A DNA stretch of 13,941 nucleotides from JALUUH01 sp964636675. Lineage in GTDB: Bacteria > Pseudomonadota > Gammaproteobacteria > S012-40. The notes under the pieces are model-generated. The model had not been told where the DNA came from, searched no databases, and worked only from the letters and a program-made list of their open reading frames with translations. Below, piece after piece: positions 1 through 7,750 of this stretch (its first letter is position 1; every line of letters begins with the position of its first letter). The DNA is taken from positions 1 to 13,941 of the forward strand of contig CAZWUO010000083.1 in assembly GCA_964636675.1 (NCBI GenBank). The letters run 5' to 3'. Both the position numbers and the translations under genes were made by a program.

Positions 1-16
1 AGGAAAGGGTTTGACC

Positions 17-1333
17 ATGAAAATTAGTATCTTTGGGCTAGGTTATGTCGGGGCAGTGTCTGTAGGTTGTCTAGTTCGTGATGGGCACGAAGTGATTGGT
101 GTTGATATCGAGGCGGCTAAGCTTGAATTGATAAAAAATGGTCAAACACCGATCATCGAAGAGGGTATGGAAGCGCTAATGGCTTCGGCAGCTAAAAGTG
201 GGCGTTTGGAAGTCAGTAGTGATGCTCGCTATGCCATTCATAATAGCAAAGTTTCTTTTATCTGTGTCGGTACGCCATCACAATCCAATGGAGCCCAGGA
301 TCTAGGCGCAGTAAAGCGATTATCAGAACAAATGGGCGGTGCGCTAAAAGACAAAGACGGTTATCACGTATTCGTTGTTCGTTCTACCGTTGTTCCTGGT
401 ACGGTTGAGGGTTTGATCAAGCCCATTTTAGAAAAATACTCTGGTAAACGGTTAGGTGAACATTTTGGTTTGTGTTTTCAGCCTGAGTTTTTGCGTGAAG
501 GTTCATCGATCAAAGATTACGATAATCCTCCTTTTACGGTTGTTGGAGGAGATTCGGAACGCTCGATAGCCATTGTACAGCAGATCTTTGAGCATCTTCC
601 AGGAGACTTTTTGTCTCCTACTATTCGAACTGCTGAGATGTTAAAAGTATGTTGTAACGTTTTTCATGCGCTTAAAGCCACCTTTGCCAACGAAGTTGGG
701 CGGGTTTGTCAATCCCTAGAGGTGGATTCACATGAAGTGATGGATTTAATTTGCCAAGACACACGATTAAATATATCTACAGCCTATATGAAGCCAGGTT
801 TTGCTTTTGGTGGCTCATGTTTGCCAAAAGATTTACGTGCTCTTACGCGCATGGGTATAGACAATGATATCGACTTGCCAATGTTAAGTGCTATTTTACC
901 CAGTAACCGGGTGCATATTGATCATGCCATTGATAAAGTATTGGCCTCAGGCAAACGTGAAGTGGGTATGGTTGGGTTAAGTTTCAAAAGTGGAACCGAC
1001 GATTTACGAGAGAGTCCTTTGGTAACGGTTGCTGAGCGTTTTATTGGTAAAGGTATTCGTCTAAAAATTTATGACCCAGAAGTTAATATCGCCCGTTTGA
1101 TAGGTGCTAATAAACGTTATATCGAAGAAACTATTCCTCATATTTCAGCTCTAATGAGTGATGACCTTGATGATGTCATTAAATCTTCTGAAATAATTAT
1201 TGTGGGACTCAATGATAAACATCTTATGCAAGCGGTTACTGAAAAAGCGAGCGAACATCAATTATTGATAGATTTGGTTGATATGCCGCAAAAGGCTGAG
1301 GTCAAAGCGCAATACTGGGGAGCATGTTGGTAG
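17..1333 (+). CDS. algD: GDP-mannose 6-dehydrogenase (AlgD-like)
   Basis: The 438-residue product should oxidise GDP-mannose to GDP-mannuronate with two NAD+ in the cytoplasm, giving a uronic-acid donor for exopolysaccharide. It starts with a Rossmann fold (GLGYVG, residues 7-12), followed by VGTPS (84-88), FLREG (158-162), Lys210, Asn214 and the catalytic-cysteine motif GGSCLPKD with Cys268. These positions coincide with my recollection of Pseudomonas aeruginosa AlgD, and the protein ends in CW as that enzyme does. The late motif SGTDDLRESP (325-334) belongs to the C-terminal NDP-sugar-binding domain. Length is normal for the family. I chose ATG 17 over TTG 11 because AGGAAAGG at 1-8 is then correctly spaced. 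No alg8/alg44/algK genes follow, so the polymer need not be alginate. A UDP-glucose dehydrogenase is less likely given the close match to AlgD. Confidence 0.92.
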   Translation: MKISIFGLGYVGAVSVGCLVRDGHEVIGVDIEAAKLELIKNGQTPIIEEGMEALMASAAKSGRLEVSSDARYAIHNSKVSFICVGTPSQSNGAQDLGAVKRLSEQMGGALKDKDGYHVFVVRSTVVPGTVEGLIKPILEKYSGKRLGEHFGLCFQPEFLREGSSIKDYDNPPFTVVGGDSERSIAIVQQIFEHLPGDFLSPTIRTAEMLKVCCNVFHALKATFANEVGRVCQSLEVDSHEVMDLICQDTRLNISTAYMKPGFAFGGSCLPKDLRALTRMGIDNDIDLPMLSAILPSNRVHIDHAIDKVLASGKREVGMVGLSFKSGTDDLRESPLVTVAERFIGKGIRLKIYDPEVNIARLIGANKRYIEETIPHISALMSDDLDDVIKSSEIIIVGLNDKHLMQAVTEKASEHQLLIDLVDMPQKAEVKAQYWGACW

Positions 1334-2355
1334 TAGCCAATAGTCTCAATAATGATATGAAACACCGACACCTAAAATCCCCATCAATCAAAGCCAGCGT
1401 GATTTATTTACTACTGCTGGTAGTGGCGTTTGCTTTATTAGTGGATATGATCACTCCGTTTAGGGAAGTGGCAAAAATTAGAAACTCTTTTATCGCTGAA
1501 ATTGGGCAGGAAGGGGATTTTAAGTGGTTGCCTGGCAATGAGCCGAAAGATTACAAACAAGAAACTCAGCAAGTGCCCGCGTTTTTCCAAAATGTAAAAA
1601 AACAAATCTTGGCCACAAGCGGTGAACTTGGCAACTTTGAAAAATCTTTGGTGATTGCTCGTCATTTGCGACAAGGCCCACTTAAAGGCAATGCTATCAA
1701 GAGCAGTACTATTGAAACTTATAAAGTTATGCTCGCTGAAGGCGAAGGTTATTGCGCTGATTACACCCAGGTTTTTAATGCTATTGCTCATGCTGCGAAA
1801 ATTCCGGTGCGTGAGTGGGGTACTGCCTTTGATGGTTTTGGTGCCGGTCATGCGTTGAGTGAAATATATGATGAAAGTCTGAAAAAATGGGTGTTGATCG
1901 ATACTTTTTATTCCTTTTATGTGACAGATAAAGAAACCCAGCTGCCTATGTCGGTATTGGAGTTCATTAACGTTCTGCGTGACGGAAAACGAGAACGAAT
2001 CATTGTTAATCCCATTGTGAAAAAATATTTTGGTTTTCGTGATGAAGGTATGTTGTTTGACTATTTTGACCGAGGAGTGGATCAAATGTTTTTGTGGTGG
2101 GGAAATGACGTATACACTTATGATGCTCATCCTGTCGTAAAAATTTTCAGTCTCGCTGGTCGGGCAGCGGAGCAGATGGCTGCGATTTTGATTGGTATAC
2201 ATCCGAAAATTCACATCATACCTACAGATACTAATGCAGAGGATATAAAAAAACTCTTCACAAATAGGACTTATTTTTTCATCTTAGTCGCAGTTATATC
2301 TTTAAGTGGTTTGGCATTGTTGCGGCAGTTTGTTCTCTGGGTTAGACGTAAATAA
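1324..2355 (+). CDS. Membrane-anchored transglutaminase-like protein
   Basis: The 343-residue protein carries a transglutaminase-like/papain-fold core with the expected triad: Cys144 in GEGYCADY, His176 in GAGHALSEIYD and Asp193 in WVLIDTFY. One hydrophobic helix lies near the N-terminus (about 25-40) and a second near the C-terminus (about 317-334, followed by RRK). The catalytic part therefore probably sits in the periplasm between two anchors. Family members act as cysteine proteases, amidases or acyl transferases; the substrate cannot be told from sequence. The gene overlaps the end of the dehydrogenase gene by 10 bp, which suggests translational coupling. The start is uncertain: GGGGAG lies only one base before ATG 1324, TTG 1327 would be better spaced, and ATG 1357 lacks a ribosome site but would still include the first helix. 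Its place in an EPS operon suggests a role in processing a surface polymer or protein. Confidence 0.8.
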   Translation: MLVVANSLNNDMKHRHLKSPSIKASVIYLLLLVVAFALLVDMITPFREVAKIRNSFIAEIGQEGDFKWLPGNEPKDYKQETQQVPAFFQNVKKQILATSGELGNFEKSLVIARHLRQGPLKGNAIKSSTIETYKVMLAEGEGYCADYTQVFNAIAHAAKIPVREWGTAFDGFGAGHALSEIYDESLKKWVLIDTFYSFYVTDKETQLPMSVLEFINVLRDGKRERIIVNPIVKKYFGFRDEGMLFDYFDRGVDQMFLWWGNDVYTYDAHPVVKIFSLAGRAAEQMAAILIGIHPKIHIIPTDTNAEDIKKLFTNRTYFFILVAVISLSGLALLRQFVLWVRRK

Positions 2356-2395
2356 CACCCTCTTTCCAAACTAATAATTTATAAGAGTTGTTGGC

Positions 2396-3628
2396 ATGAG
2401 AATACTGCACATTCTAGATCATTCGATTCCTTTACATAGTGGTTATACTTTTCGCACTCTATCTATTATTGAACAACAAAGAAAATTAGGTTGGGAAACT
2501 TGCCATATAACCAGCACAAAGCATTATGTCAATAAAGAAGAGGAAGAAGAGGTTGACGGGCTTCATTTTTACCGAACGTTTACTCGCAGTTCCTTGCTTG
2601 CAAAACTACCGGTATTGAATCAATTGGCTGTGGTGAAGGATTTAAGCAAACGTTTACAAGAAGTGGTAGCAAAAGAAAAGCCAGATATATTACATGCTCA
2701 CTCTCCTTGTTTAAATGGTTTAGCGGCGCTGAATGTTGCTAAAAAAAATGGTTTACCGGTGGTTTATGAAATGCGTGCCTCGTGGGAAGATGCCGCTGTT
2801 GATCATGGTACAACGACGGAAGGTAATTTGAGGTATAAACTTTCTCGTGCGTTGGAAACGTATGTTTTGCGACGGGTAGATGCTATTACCACGATATGTG
2901 ATGGACTGAAAAATGACATTATCTCGCGAGACATCTCCGGTGAACGCATCACTGTTATTCCAAATGCGGTAGATATAGAAAAATTTACGGTTAACGAATT
3001 TTTACCTAACAATGAGCTTGTAGAAAAATTGCAGCTTCTCGATAAATGTGTGCTTGGATTTATAGGGTCTTTTTACGCTTACGAGGGTCTTAGTTTGTTG
3101 CTCGATGCTTTACCGTTGATTATCAAAAAAATACCTAATGTTCATTTATTATTAGTGGGTGGTGGTCTACAGGAAGGCGCACTTAAAGCGCAAACTAAGT
3201 CATTAGGTCTCGAAGCTAATGTAACATTTGTTGGCCGTGTACCTCATGATGAAGTCCAGCGATATTATGATCTTGTAGAAGTGTTTGTTTATCCTCGTTT
3301 GTCTATGCGTTTGACTGAGTTAGTTACGCCACTAAAGCCATTAGAGGCGATGGCCCAGGGACGTTTAGTTGTTGCTTCTGATGTAGGAGGACATAAAGAG
3401 CTGATAGATGATGGCAGCAATGGCCTTCTTTTTAAGGCAGGCAGTGCTGTGGATTTATCTCGAGTCGTCGTCGAGTTCTTGCAAAACTCAGAGAGTTGGT
3501 CTCAGTTTCGTTTAAACGGCAGAGAGTATGTTGAAAAAGAACGGAATTGGGGTAAAAGTGTTAGCCGATACCGGCAGGTATATAATAGCCTGCAAAGAAA
3601 GCCAGGGTTTCATCCTTTGCCAAGGTAA
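2396..3628 (+). CDS. GT4 glycosyltransferase, exosortase-A-associated type
   Basis: The 410-residue GT-B fold enzyme is probably a retaining glycosyltransferase that adds a sugar to a lipid-linked intermediate at the inner face of the membrane. The N-terminal stretch MRILHILDHSIPLHSGYTFR and the later WEDAAVDHGTT (130-140) are, from memory, signatures of the exosortase A-associated GT4 family (TIGR04063, Daro_2409 type). The C-terminal nucleotide-sugar half shows LLLVGGG (251-257), FVGRVPHDEV (278-287) and PLEAMAQGRLVVASDVGGHKE (315-335). In that last stretch the GT4 Glu is present, but the first Glu of the classic E-x7-E pair is not obvious. AAGAG at 2383-2387 lies 8 nt before ATG 2396. The gene follows the transglutaminase-like gene by 40 bp. 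No exosortase or PEP-CTERM protein is visible in the window. Confidence 0.88.
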   Translation: MRILHILDHSIPLHSGYTFRTLSIIEQQRKLGWETCHITSTKHYVNKEEEEEVDGLHFYRTFTRSSLLAKLPVLNQLAVVKDLSKRLQEVVAKEKPDILHAHSPCLNGLAALNVAKKNGLPVVYEMRASWEDAAVDHGTTTEGNLRYKLSRALETYVLRRVDAITTICDGLKNDIISRDISGERITVIPNAVDIEKFTVNEFLPNNELVEKLQLLDKCVLGFIGSFYAYEGLSLLLDALPLIIKKIPNVHLLLVGGGLQEGALKAQTKSLGLEANVTFVGRVPHDEVQRYYDLVEVFVYPRLSMRLTELVTPLKPLEAMAQGRLVVASDVGGHKELIDDGSNGLLFKAGSAVDLSRVVVEFLQNSESWSQFRLNGREYVEKERNWGKSVSRYRQVYNSLQRKPGFHPLPR

Positions 3629-3780
3629 ATATAGAAAATATTTGTCTAAGTGAAGGTTGTGCAGTAATTATTGAGACCATTTCACGGTCACAAATTTCAT
3701 CGATTGAATCTAAAAATAAAAAGTTATTTCCCTGCTCCAGAGAAAACCTGAAGCTTTAGCCTTACAGTCGAGATGAATAT
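3629..3780 (+). other. 152-bp gap between the two glycosyltransferase genes
   Basis: This is the widest gap inside the polysaccharide cluster and may hold a secondary promoter. TTGTCT at 3642-3647 and AATTAT at 3666-3671, 18 bp apart, each match sigma-70 consensus at four of six positions. A small hairpin follows: TGAGACC at 3672-3678 against GGTCACA at 3686-3692, six of seven bases pairing, with a 7-nt loop and no clear T-run. These are weak signals. No ORF with a ribosome site was seen. Confidence 0.25.
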
Positions 3781-4881
3781 ATGCAAAATAAAAAATATCA
3801 CGTAGTGATGTCTGGTCCGACTCCTCCAGCGATAGGTGGCATGGCCTCAGTATTGTTTGATATGAATAACTCATCCTTGGCCAGCCGAGTAAATTTGCAG
3901 TTATTTGACACTAAAAAAGCGACTCAGGAGAATCGCAGTATCGTTACGGCGATCATACATAGATTTAAACTATGGTATGGTTGGTTGAGAATAATAAAGC
4001 GCTCAAATCATACGATTGCTCATATACATACCTGTAGTGGATTATCTTTTTTTTTAGATAGTTTACTGATGCTGTTAGCGAAGGCTAAGGGAGTTAAAGG
4101 CGTATTGCATATTCATGGTGCAAAATTTGATGAGTTTTTGGATGACTTGACACCCATCAAGAAAAAGCTAGCGTTTTGGTTTTTAAGAATAGCTGATGCG
4201 GTCGTAGTGTTGTCGGAAGAGTGGAGAAATACGCTTGAGGCTCGTGTTAGTGGCGCAAAATATATAGTGATAGCTAACGGAGTGCCTATACCTAAAGTCT
4301 CCTCAGCTATAATTGCGTCGTCCTCAATACGAGTATTGTTTCTTGGTAATCTATGCCAGAGAAAAGGGGTATGGGATTTACTAACTGTGGCAGAGAAGTT
4401 GCCGTCTGGTATAAAAATATTCCTTGTTGGTGGTGAAGAAGATATTGGTATTGGTAAAAAAATAAAAACGCATATTGCGGATAATCAATTAACCGAAAAA
4501 ATTGAGTGGATGGGGACGTCTGTTGGGAAGGAAAAATTACGTTGGTTTATCGATACCGATATATTTATTTTACCCTCTTATGCGGAAGGTTTGCCCATCT
4601 CTTTGCTTGAAGCTATGGCATATGCTATGCCAGTTATTACAACGCCCGTGGGAGGAATTCCATCTGTCATACAGCATATGAAGAATGGTGTGCTGGTGCA
4701 GCCTGGGGATGCTGAGGAAATAATGGAAGCTATATTGCTGTTATCAAATGATCTTGATTTGCGTCAACATTTAGGGGCAGCTGGCAGAGAAACATGTGTT
4801 AACTTTTATGGTGTAGAAAAAGCGGCGTCTTGTTATATCGAGTTATATGAAAGATTGTATCGTAAGGATTATTGCTTGTGA
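3781..4881 (+). CDS. GT4 family glycosyltransferase
   Basis: The 366-residue GT-B glycosyltransferase probably acts on the repeat unit of the polysaccharide in the cytoplasm. The N-terminal half contains a glycine-rich acceptor loop, PPAIGGMASV (15-24), and HIHTCSG/HIHGAKFD segments (81-87, 110-118). The C-terminal donor half contains VLFLGNLCQRKGVWDLL (185-201), LVGGEED (215-221), and the E-x7-E motif in AEGLPISLLEAMAYAMPV, with Glu269 and Glu277. GGIPSVI and NGVLVQPGD follow, as is usual in GT4. Donor and acceptor cannot be assigned. ATG 3781 has only a weak GAG upstream (3769-3771), but no better start is present. Its stop codon overlaps the GTG start of the next gene, so the two are likely translationally coupled. 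Confidence 0.9.
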   Translation: MQNKKYHVVMSGPTPPAIGGMASVLFDMNNSSLASRVNLQLFDTKKATQENRSIVTAIIHRFKLWYGWLRIIKRSNHTIAHIHTCSGLSFFLDSLLMLLAKAKGVKGVLHIHGAKFDEFLDDLTPIKKKLAFWFLRIADAVVVLSEEWRNTLEARVSGAKYIVIANGVPIPKVSSAIIASSSIRVLFLGNLCQRKGVWDLLTVAEKLPSGIKIFLVGGEEDIGIGKKIKTHIADNQLTEKIEWMGTSVGKEKLRWFIDTDIFILPSYAEGLPISLLEAMAYAMPVITTPVGGIPSVIQHMKNGVLVQPGDAEEIMEAILLLSNDLDLRQHLGAAGRETCVNFYGVEKAASCYIELYERLYRKDYCL

Positions 4882-6242
4882 GCTTATATACCAAGCTAGT
4901 ATCAACTGTCATTTTTCCATTGCATGAAAAATTAAAGAATCATACTTCTGTTAGTATGCGCAGAGAAATGGAAGAAGTGCAATGGTGGCCCAAGGAAAAA
5001 ATACTAGAGCTTCAATTACATAAATTGAAGGCGTTTTTGTTAGATATAAATGAGCACGTTCCTTATTATAAAACACTTTTTTCAAAACTTGCTTTTAATC
5101 CAAATGATGTTATCAGTGTAAAAGACCTTGAGAGACTTCCTTTATTGGAAAAGCCTATTATTCGTGATCACCTAGAAGAGTTGAAACGTGATAGCTGTGG
5201 TGAGTTAGTTCGTTATAATACGGGAGGTTCTTCAGGCATACCTCTGGTGTTTTATATAGGAAAAGGCCGTACCAGTCATGATGTGGCATCTAAGTGGCGA
5301 GCAACACGGTGGTGGGGGGTGGATATAGGAGATCCCGAGATAGTCGTTTGGGGTTCTCCTATTGAGGTTGATGGACAAGATCGTGTAAAAGCAGTGCGAG
5401 ATCAATTGTTACGTTCAAAATTGTTACCAGCCTTCGAGATGAATGAGAAAACCTTGGCAGGTTTTATTAAAAGTATCAACGATTATAAGCCTAAAATGAT
5501 ATTTGGTTATCCGTCGGCATTAACGCATATTGCTAACTATGCCTTACGCAAGGGTATTTCGTTTAAGGATGTTGGTTTGAAAGTCGCTTTTGTTACTTCT
5601 GAAAAATTGTACGAACAGCAAAGAGAGACAATAGAAAGAGTTTTTGCTTGTCCTGTTGCTAATGGGTATGGGGCAAGGGATGCCGGTTTTATTGCTCACC
5701 AATGTCCTTCCGGGGAAATGCATATTACCGCAGATGATATTGTTGTTGAGATTGTAGATGCTCATGGTAGACAGCTTCCGAGTGGACGATATGGTGAAAT
5801 TGTTATTACCCATTTAGCGACTGGAGATTTCCCTTTTGTACGTTATCGAACCGGAGATGTTGGTGCCTTATCTGATGAGCAATGTGCATGCGGTCGTGGT
5901 TTACCACTATTAAAGGATGTGCAAGGGCGCACGACGGACTTTGTGATTGCCAAAGATGGCACGGTTATGCATGGCTTGGCTTTAATTTATGCTGTTAGAG
6001 ACATTCCAGAAATTGAACAATTCAAAATCGTTCAGGAAAGTATTGAACTGACTAGGTTGTTAATTAGTCCAGGTGCTGGTTTTAGTGATGTAATTAAGAG
6101 TGAGATCATTGCGAAGTTTAAAGCAAGATTGGGAGAGGATGTCGAAGTGATTGTAGACTTAGTCGATAAAATTCCAGAAGAAAAATCTGGTAAATTTCGT
6201 TATGTTGTTAGCAAAGTATCTGCAGATAATTACGAAGTTTAG
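4878..6242 (+). CDS. CapK / phenylacetate-CoA ligase-like adenylating enzyme
   Basis: The 454-residue protein belongs to the ANL (AMP-binding) superfamily, PaaK/CapK branch, whose members activate a carboxylic acid as an acyl-AMP and often pass it to CoA or another acceptor. Motifs occur in family order: NTGGSSGIPLVF (114-125, nucleotide loop), NGYGARDAG (262-270), RYRTGD (322-327), GRTTDF (350-355) and a C-terminal EKSGKFRYV (435-443) carrying the usual lysine. A Cys-Ala-Cys-Gly cluster at 336-339 plus Cys276 resembles the metal-binding cysteines seen in some relatives. I chose GTG 4878 because it overlaps the previous stop (GTGA) and has AAGGA at 4864-4868, 9 nt upstream; a TTG at 4872 is poorer. 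CapK proteins recur in capsule and EPS clusters, but the acid used is not known. Confidence 0.87.
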   Translation: MSLYTKLVSTVIFPLHEKLKNHTSVSMRREMEEVQWWPKEKILELQLHKLKAFLLDINEHVPYYKTLFSKLAFNPNDVISVKDLERLPLLEKPIIRDHLEELKRDSCGELVRYNTGGSSGIPLVFYIGKGRTSHDVASKWRATRWWGVDIGDPEIVVWGSPIEVDGQDRVKAVRDQLLRSKLLPAFEMNEKTLAGFIKSINDYKPKMIFGYPSALTHIANYALRKGISFKDVGLKVAFVTSEKLYEQQRETIERVFACPVANGYGARDAGFIAHQCPSGEMHITADDIVVEIVDAHGRQLPSGRYGEIVITHLATGDFPFVRYRTGDVGALSDEQCACGRGLPLLKDVQGRTTDFVIAKDGTVMHGLALIYAVRDIPEIEQFKIVQESIELTRLLISPGAGFSDVIKSEIIAKFKARLGEDVEVIVDLVDKIPEEKSGKFRYVVSKVSADNYEV

Positions 6243-6286
6243 GGTCGGTTGAAATTTAATGAATCAAGCTTAGAGAAAAATATCGA

Positions 6287-7723
6287 GTGGAATTGAGAAA
6301 TAAAGTATTGCACGCACTTAAATGGAGTGCCGCGTCTAAGTTGCTAGGTCAGTTGATTACCTGGGGCATGACAATTCTGATTATCAGAATGTTATCACCC
6401 GAAGATTATGGCCTGATGGCGATTGCTTTGCTTTTTATAAACTTCATGGTGATGTTTAGTGAGCTAGGTCTTGGCGCAGTTATTGTGCAACGCAAAGAAC
6501 TCGATGAAGTTATATTAAAAAAAATATTCGGCTTACTTATAATTGCCAACATATTATTATTTGCTTTGTTATTTAGTAGTGCCGGTAGTATCGCTTGGTT
6601 TTTTGAGGATGATAGACTCACTTTGTTAATCCAAGTGCTGGCTTTGCAGTTCTTAATTATATCTTTTGAACTGGTACCCATGGCGTTGTTGGAAAGAGAG
6701 CTTGAGCTTAAAAAGAAATCAATTGTTCAGTTAATAGGTCAAGTTAGCGGAGGCGTTATTGCGCTAAGTTGCGCGTATGCTGGCCTAGGTGTGTGGTCAT
6801 TAGTGTGGGCTGCTCTGGGGGATGCTACGGTAAGAGCGATAGGTATGAATATCGTTAGGCCGACTAAAATTTTTCCTAGCTTTAGCTTTCGAGGAATGAA
6901 AGATGCGCTGGCATTTGGCGGCTTTGTAACTGGTGAGAGAATGCTTTGGTTTGGTTATAATCAATCAGATATTTTAATTGTTGGCAAGATACTAGATAAA
7001 ACTTCATTAGGTATTTATTCCGTGTCAATGCATTTATCATCATTGATTATGTATAAAACGGGAGAAGTGCTTTACACCGTGGCATTCCCGGCGTTTGCCA
7101 AGGTGCAAAGTGATAAACAAGCAGTAAAACAGTATTTTCTAAAATCGGTGCGGATTCTTAGCATATGTGTATTCCCTATCTTTTTTGGAATGGCTGCAGT
7201 TGCGGAAGAAATGATTACTGTATTGTTAGGAGAAAAGTGGTTAGAGGCAATTCCCATTTTTTTTATTTTATGTTTGATTATGCCTCTGCGTATGATGAGT
7301 AATATATTTCCACCTTTGTTGCAAGGCATCGGTAAACCAGGTATTAGTATGAAGAATCTGGCTGTAGCTGTTATTGTAATGCCTATCGCTTTTTTGATTG
7401 GTAGTCAATGGGGGACTATAGGAATAGCTTATTCATGGGTGGTGGCATTTCCAATAGTGATAGTGGCTATGGTTCATAATTGTGTTAAAGAAATAAATGT
7501 CACCATGCTTGAGTTTTTTAGAGAGATGGCACGTCCCGCGATTGTTGCGACCATTATGTTTTTCTGCATAAATTATCTGTCGTTCTTATTAGATAGCTTG
7601 TTATCAGATTTAGTTAGCTTGATTCTATTAGTTCTTGTCGGCGGATTAGTTTACGTATTATTCACATGGGTTATTTTCAGAGCAGGTTTTGATGAGGTTT
7701 TTGACTTAATCAAAAATCGCTAA
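6287..7723 (+). CDS. Wzx-type polysaccharide flippase (MOP superfamily)
   Basis: The 478-residue, very hydrophobic protein has about 12-14 predicted membrane helices. Its opening resembles the WzxC/polysaccharide-transporter family: WSAASKLLGQL, RMLSPEDYGLMA (34-45) and SELGLGAVIVQRKEL (58-72). It should flip the undecaprenyl-linked repeat unit to the periplasmic face of the inner membrane, so the locus probably uses a Wzx/Wzy-type route rather than a synthase. The start is GTG 6287, preceded by AGAGA at 6272-6276; TTG 6293 is an alternative. No ATG fits, since the ATG at 6259 runs into a stop after four codons. No Wzy polymerase was found nearby. Confidence 0.9.
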   Translation: MELRNKVLHALKWSAASKLLGQLITWGMTILIIRMLSPEDYGLMAIALLFINFMVMFSELGLGAVIVQRKELDEVILKKIFGLLIIANILLFALLFSSAGSIAWFFEDDRLTLLIQVLALQFLIISFELVPMALLERELELKKKSIVQLIGQVSGGVIALSCAYAGLGVWSLVWAALGDATVRAIGMNIVRPTKIFPSFSFRGMKDALAFGGFVTGERMLWFGYNQSDILIVGKILDKTSLGIYSVSMHLSSLIMYKTGEVLYTVAFPAFAKVQSDKQAVKQYFLKSVRILSICVFPIFFGMAAVAEEMITVLLGEKWLEAIPIFFILCLIMPLRMMSNIFPPLLQGIGKPGISMKNLAVAVIVMPIAFLIGSQWGTIGIAYSWVVAFPIVIVAMVHNCVKEINVTMLEFFREMARPAIVATIMFFCINYLSFLLDSLLSDLVSLILLVLVGGLVYVLFTWVIFRAGFDEVFDLIKNR

Positions 7724-7750
7724 TTAATTGGTACTCAAAAAGGAATGCTA

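Noticed and set aside
1438..2214. 258-codon open frame on the minus strand
   Set aside because: Lies entirely within the transglutaminase-like gene, which has a clear triad; the antisense product shows no domain.
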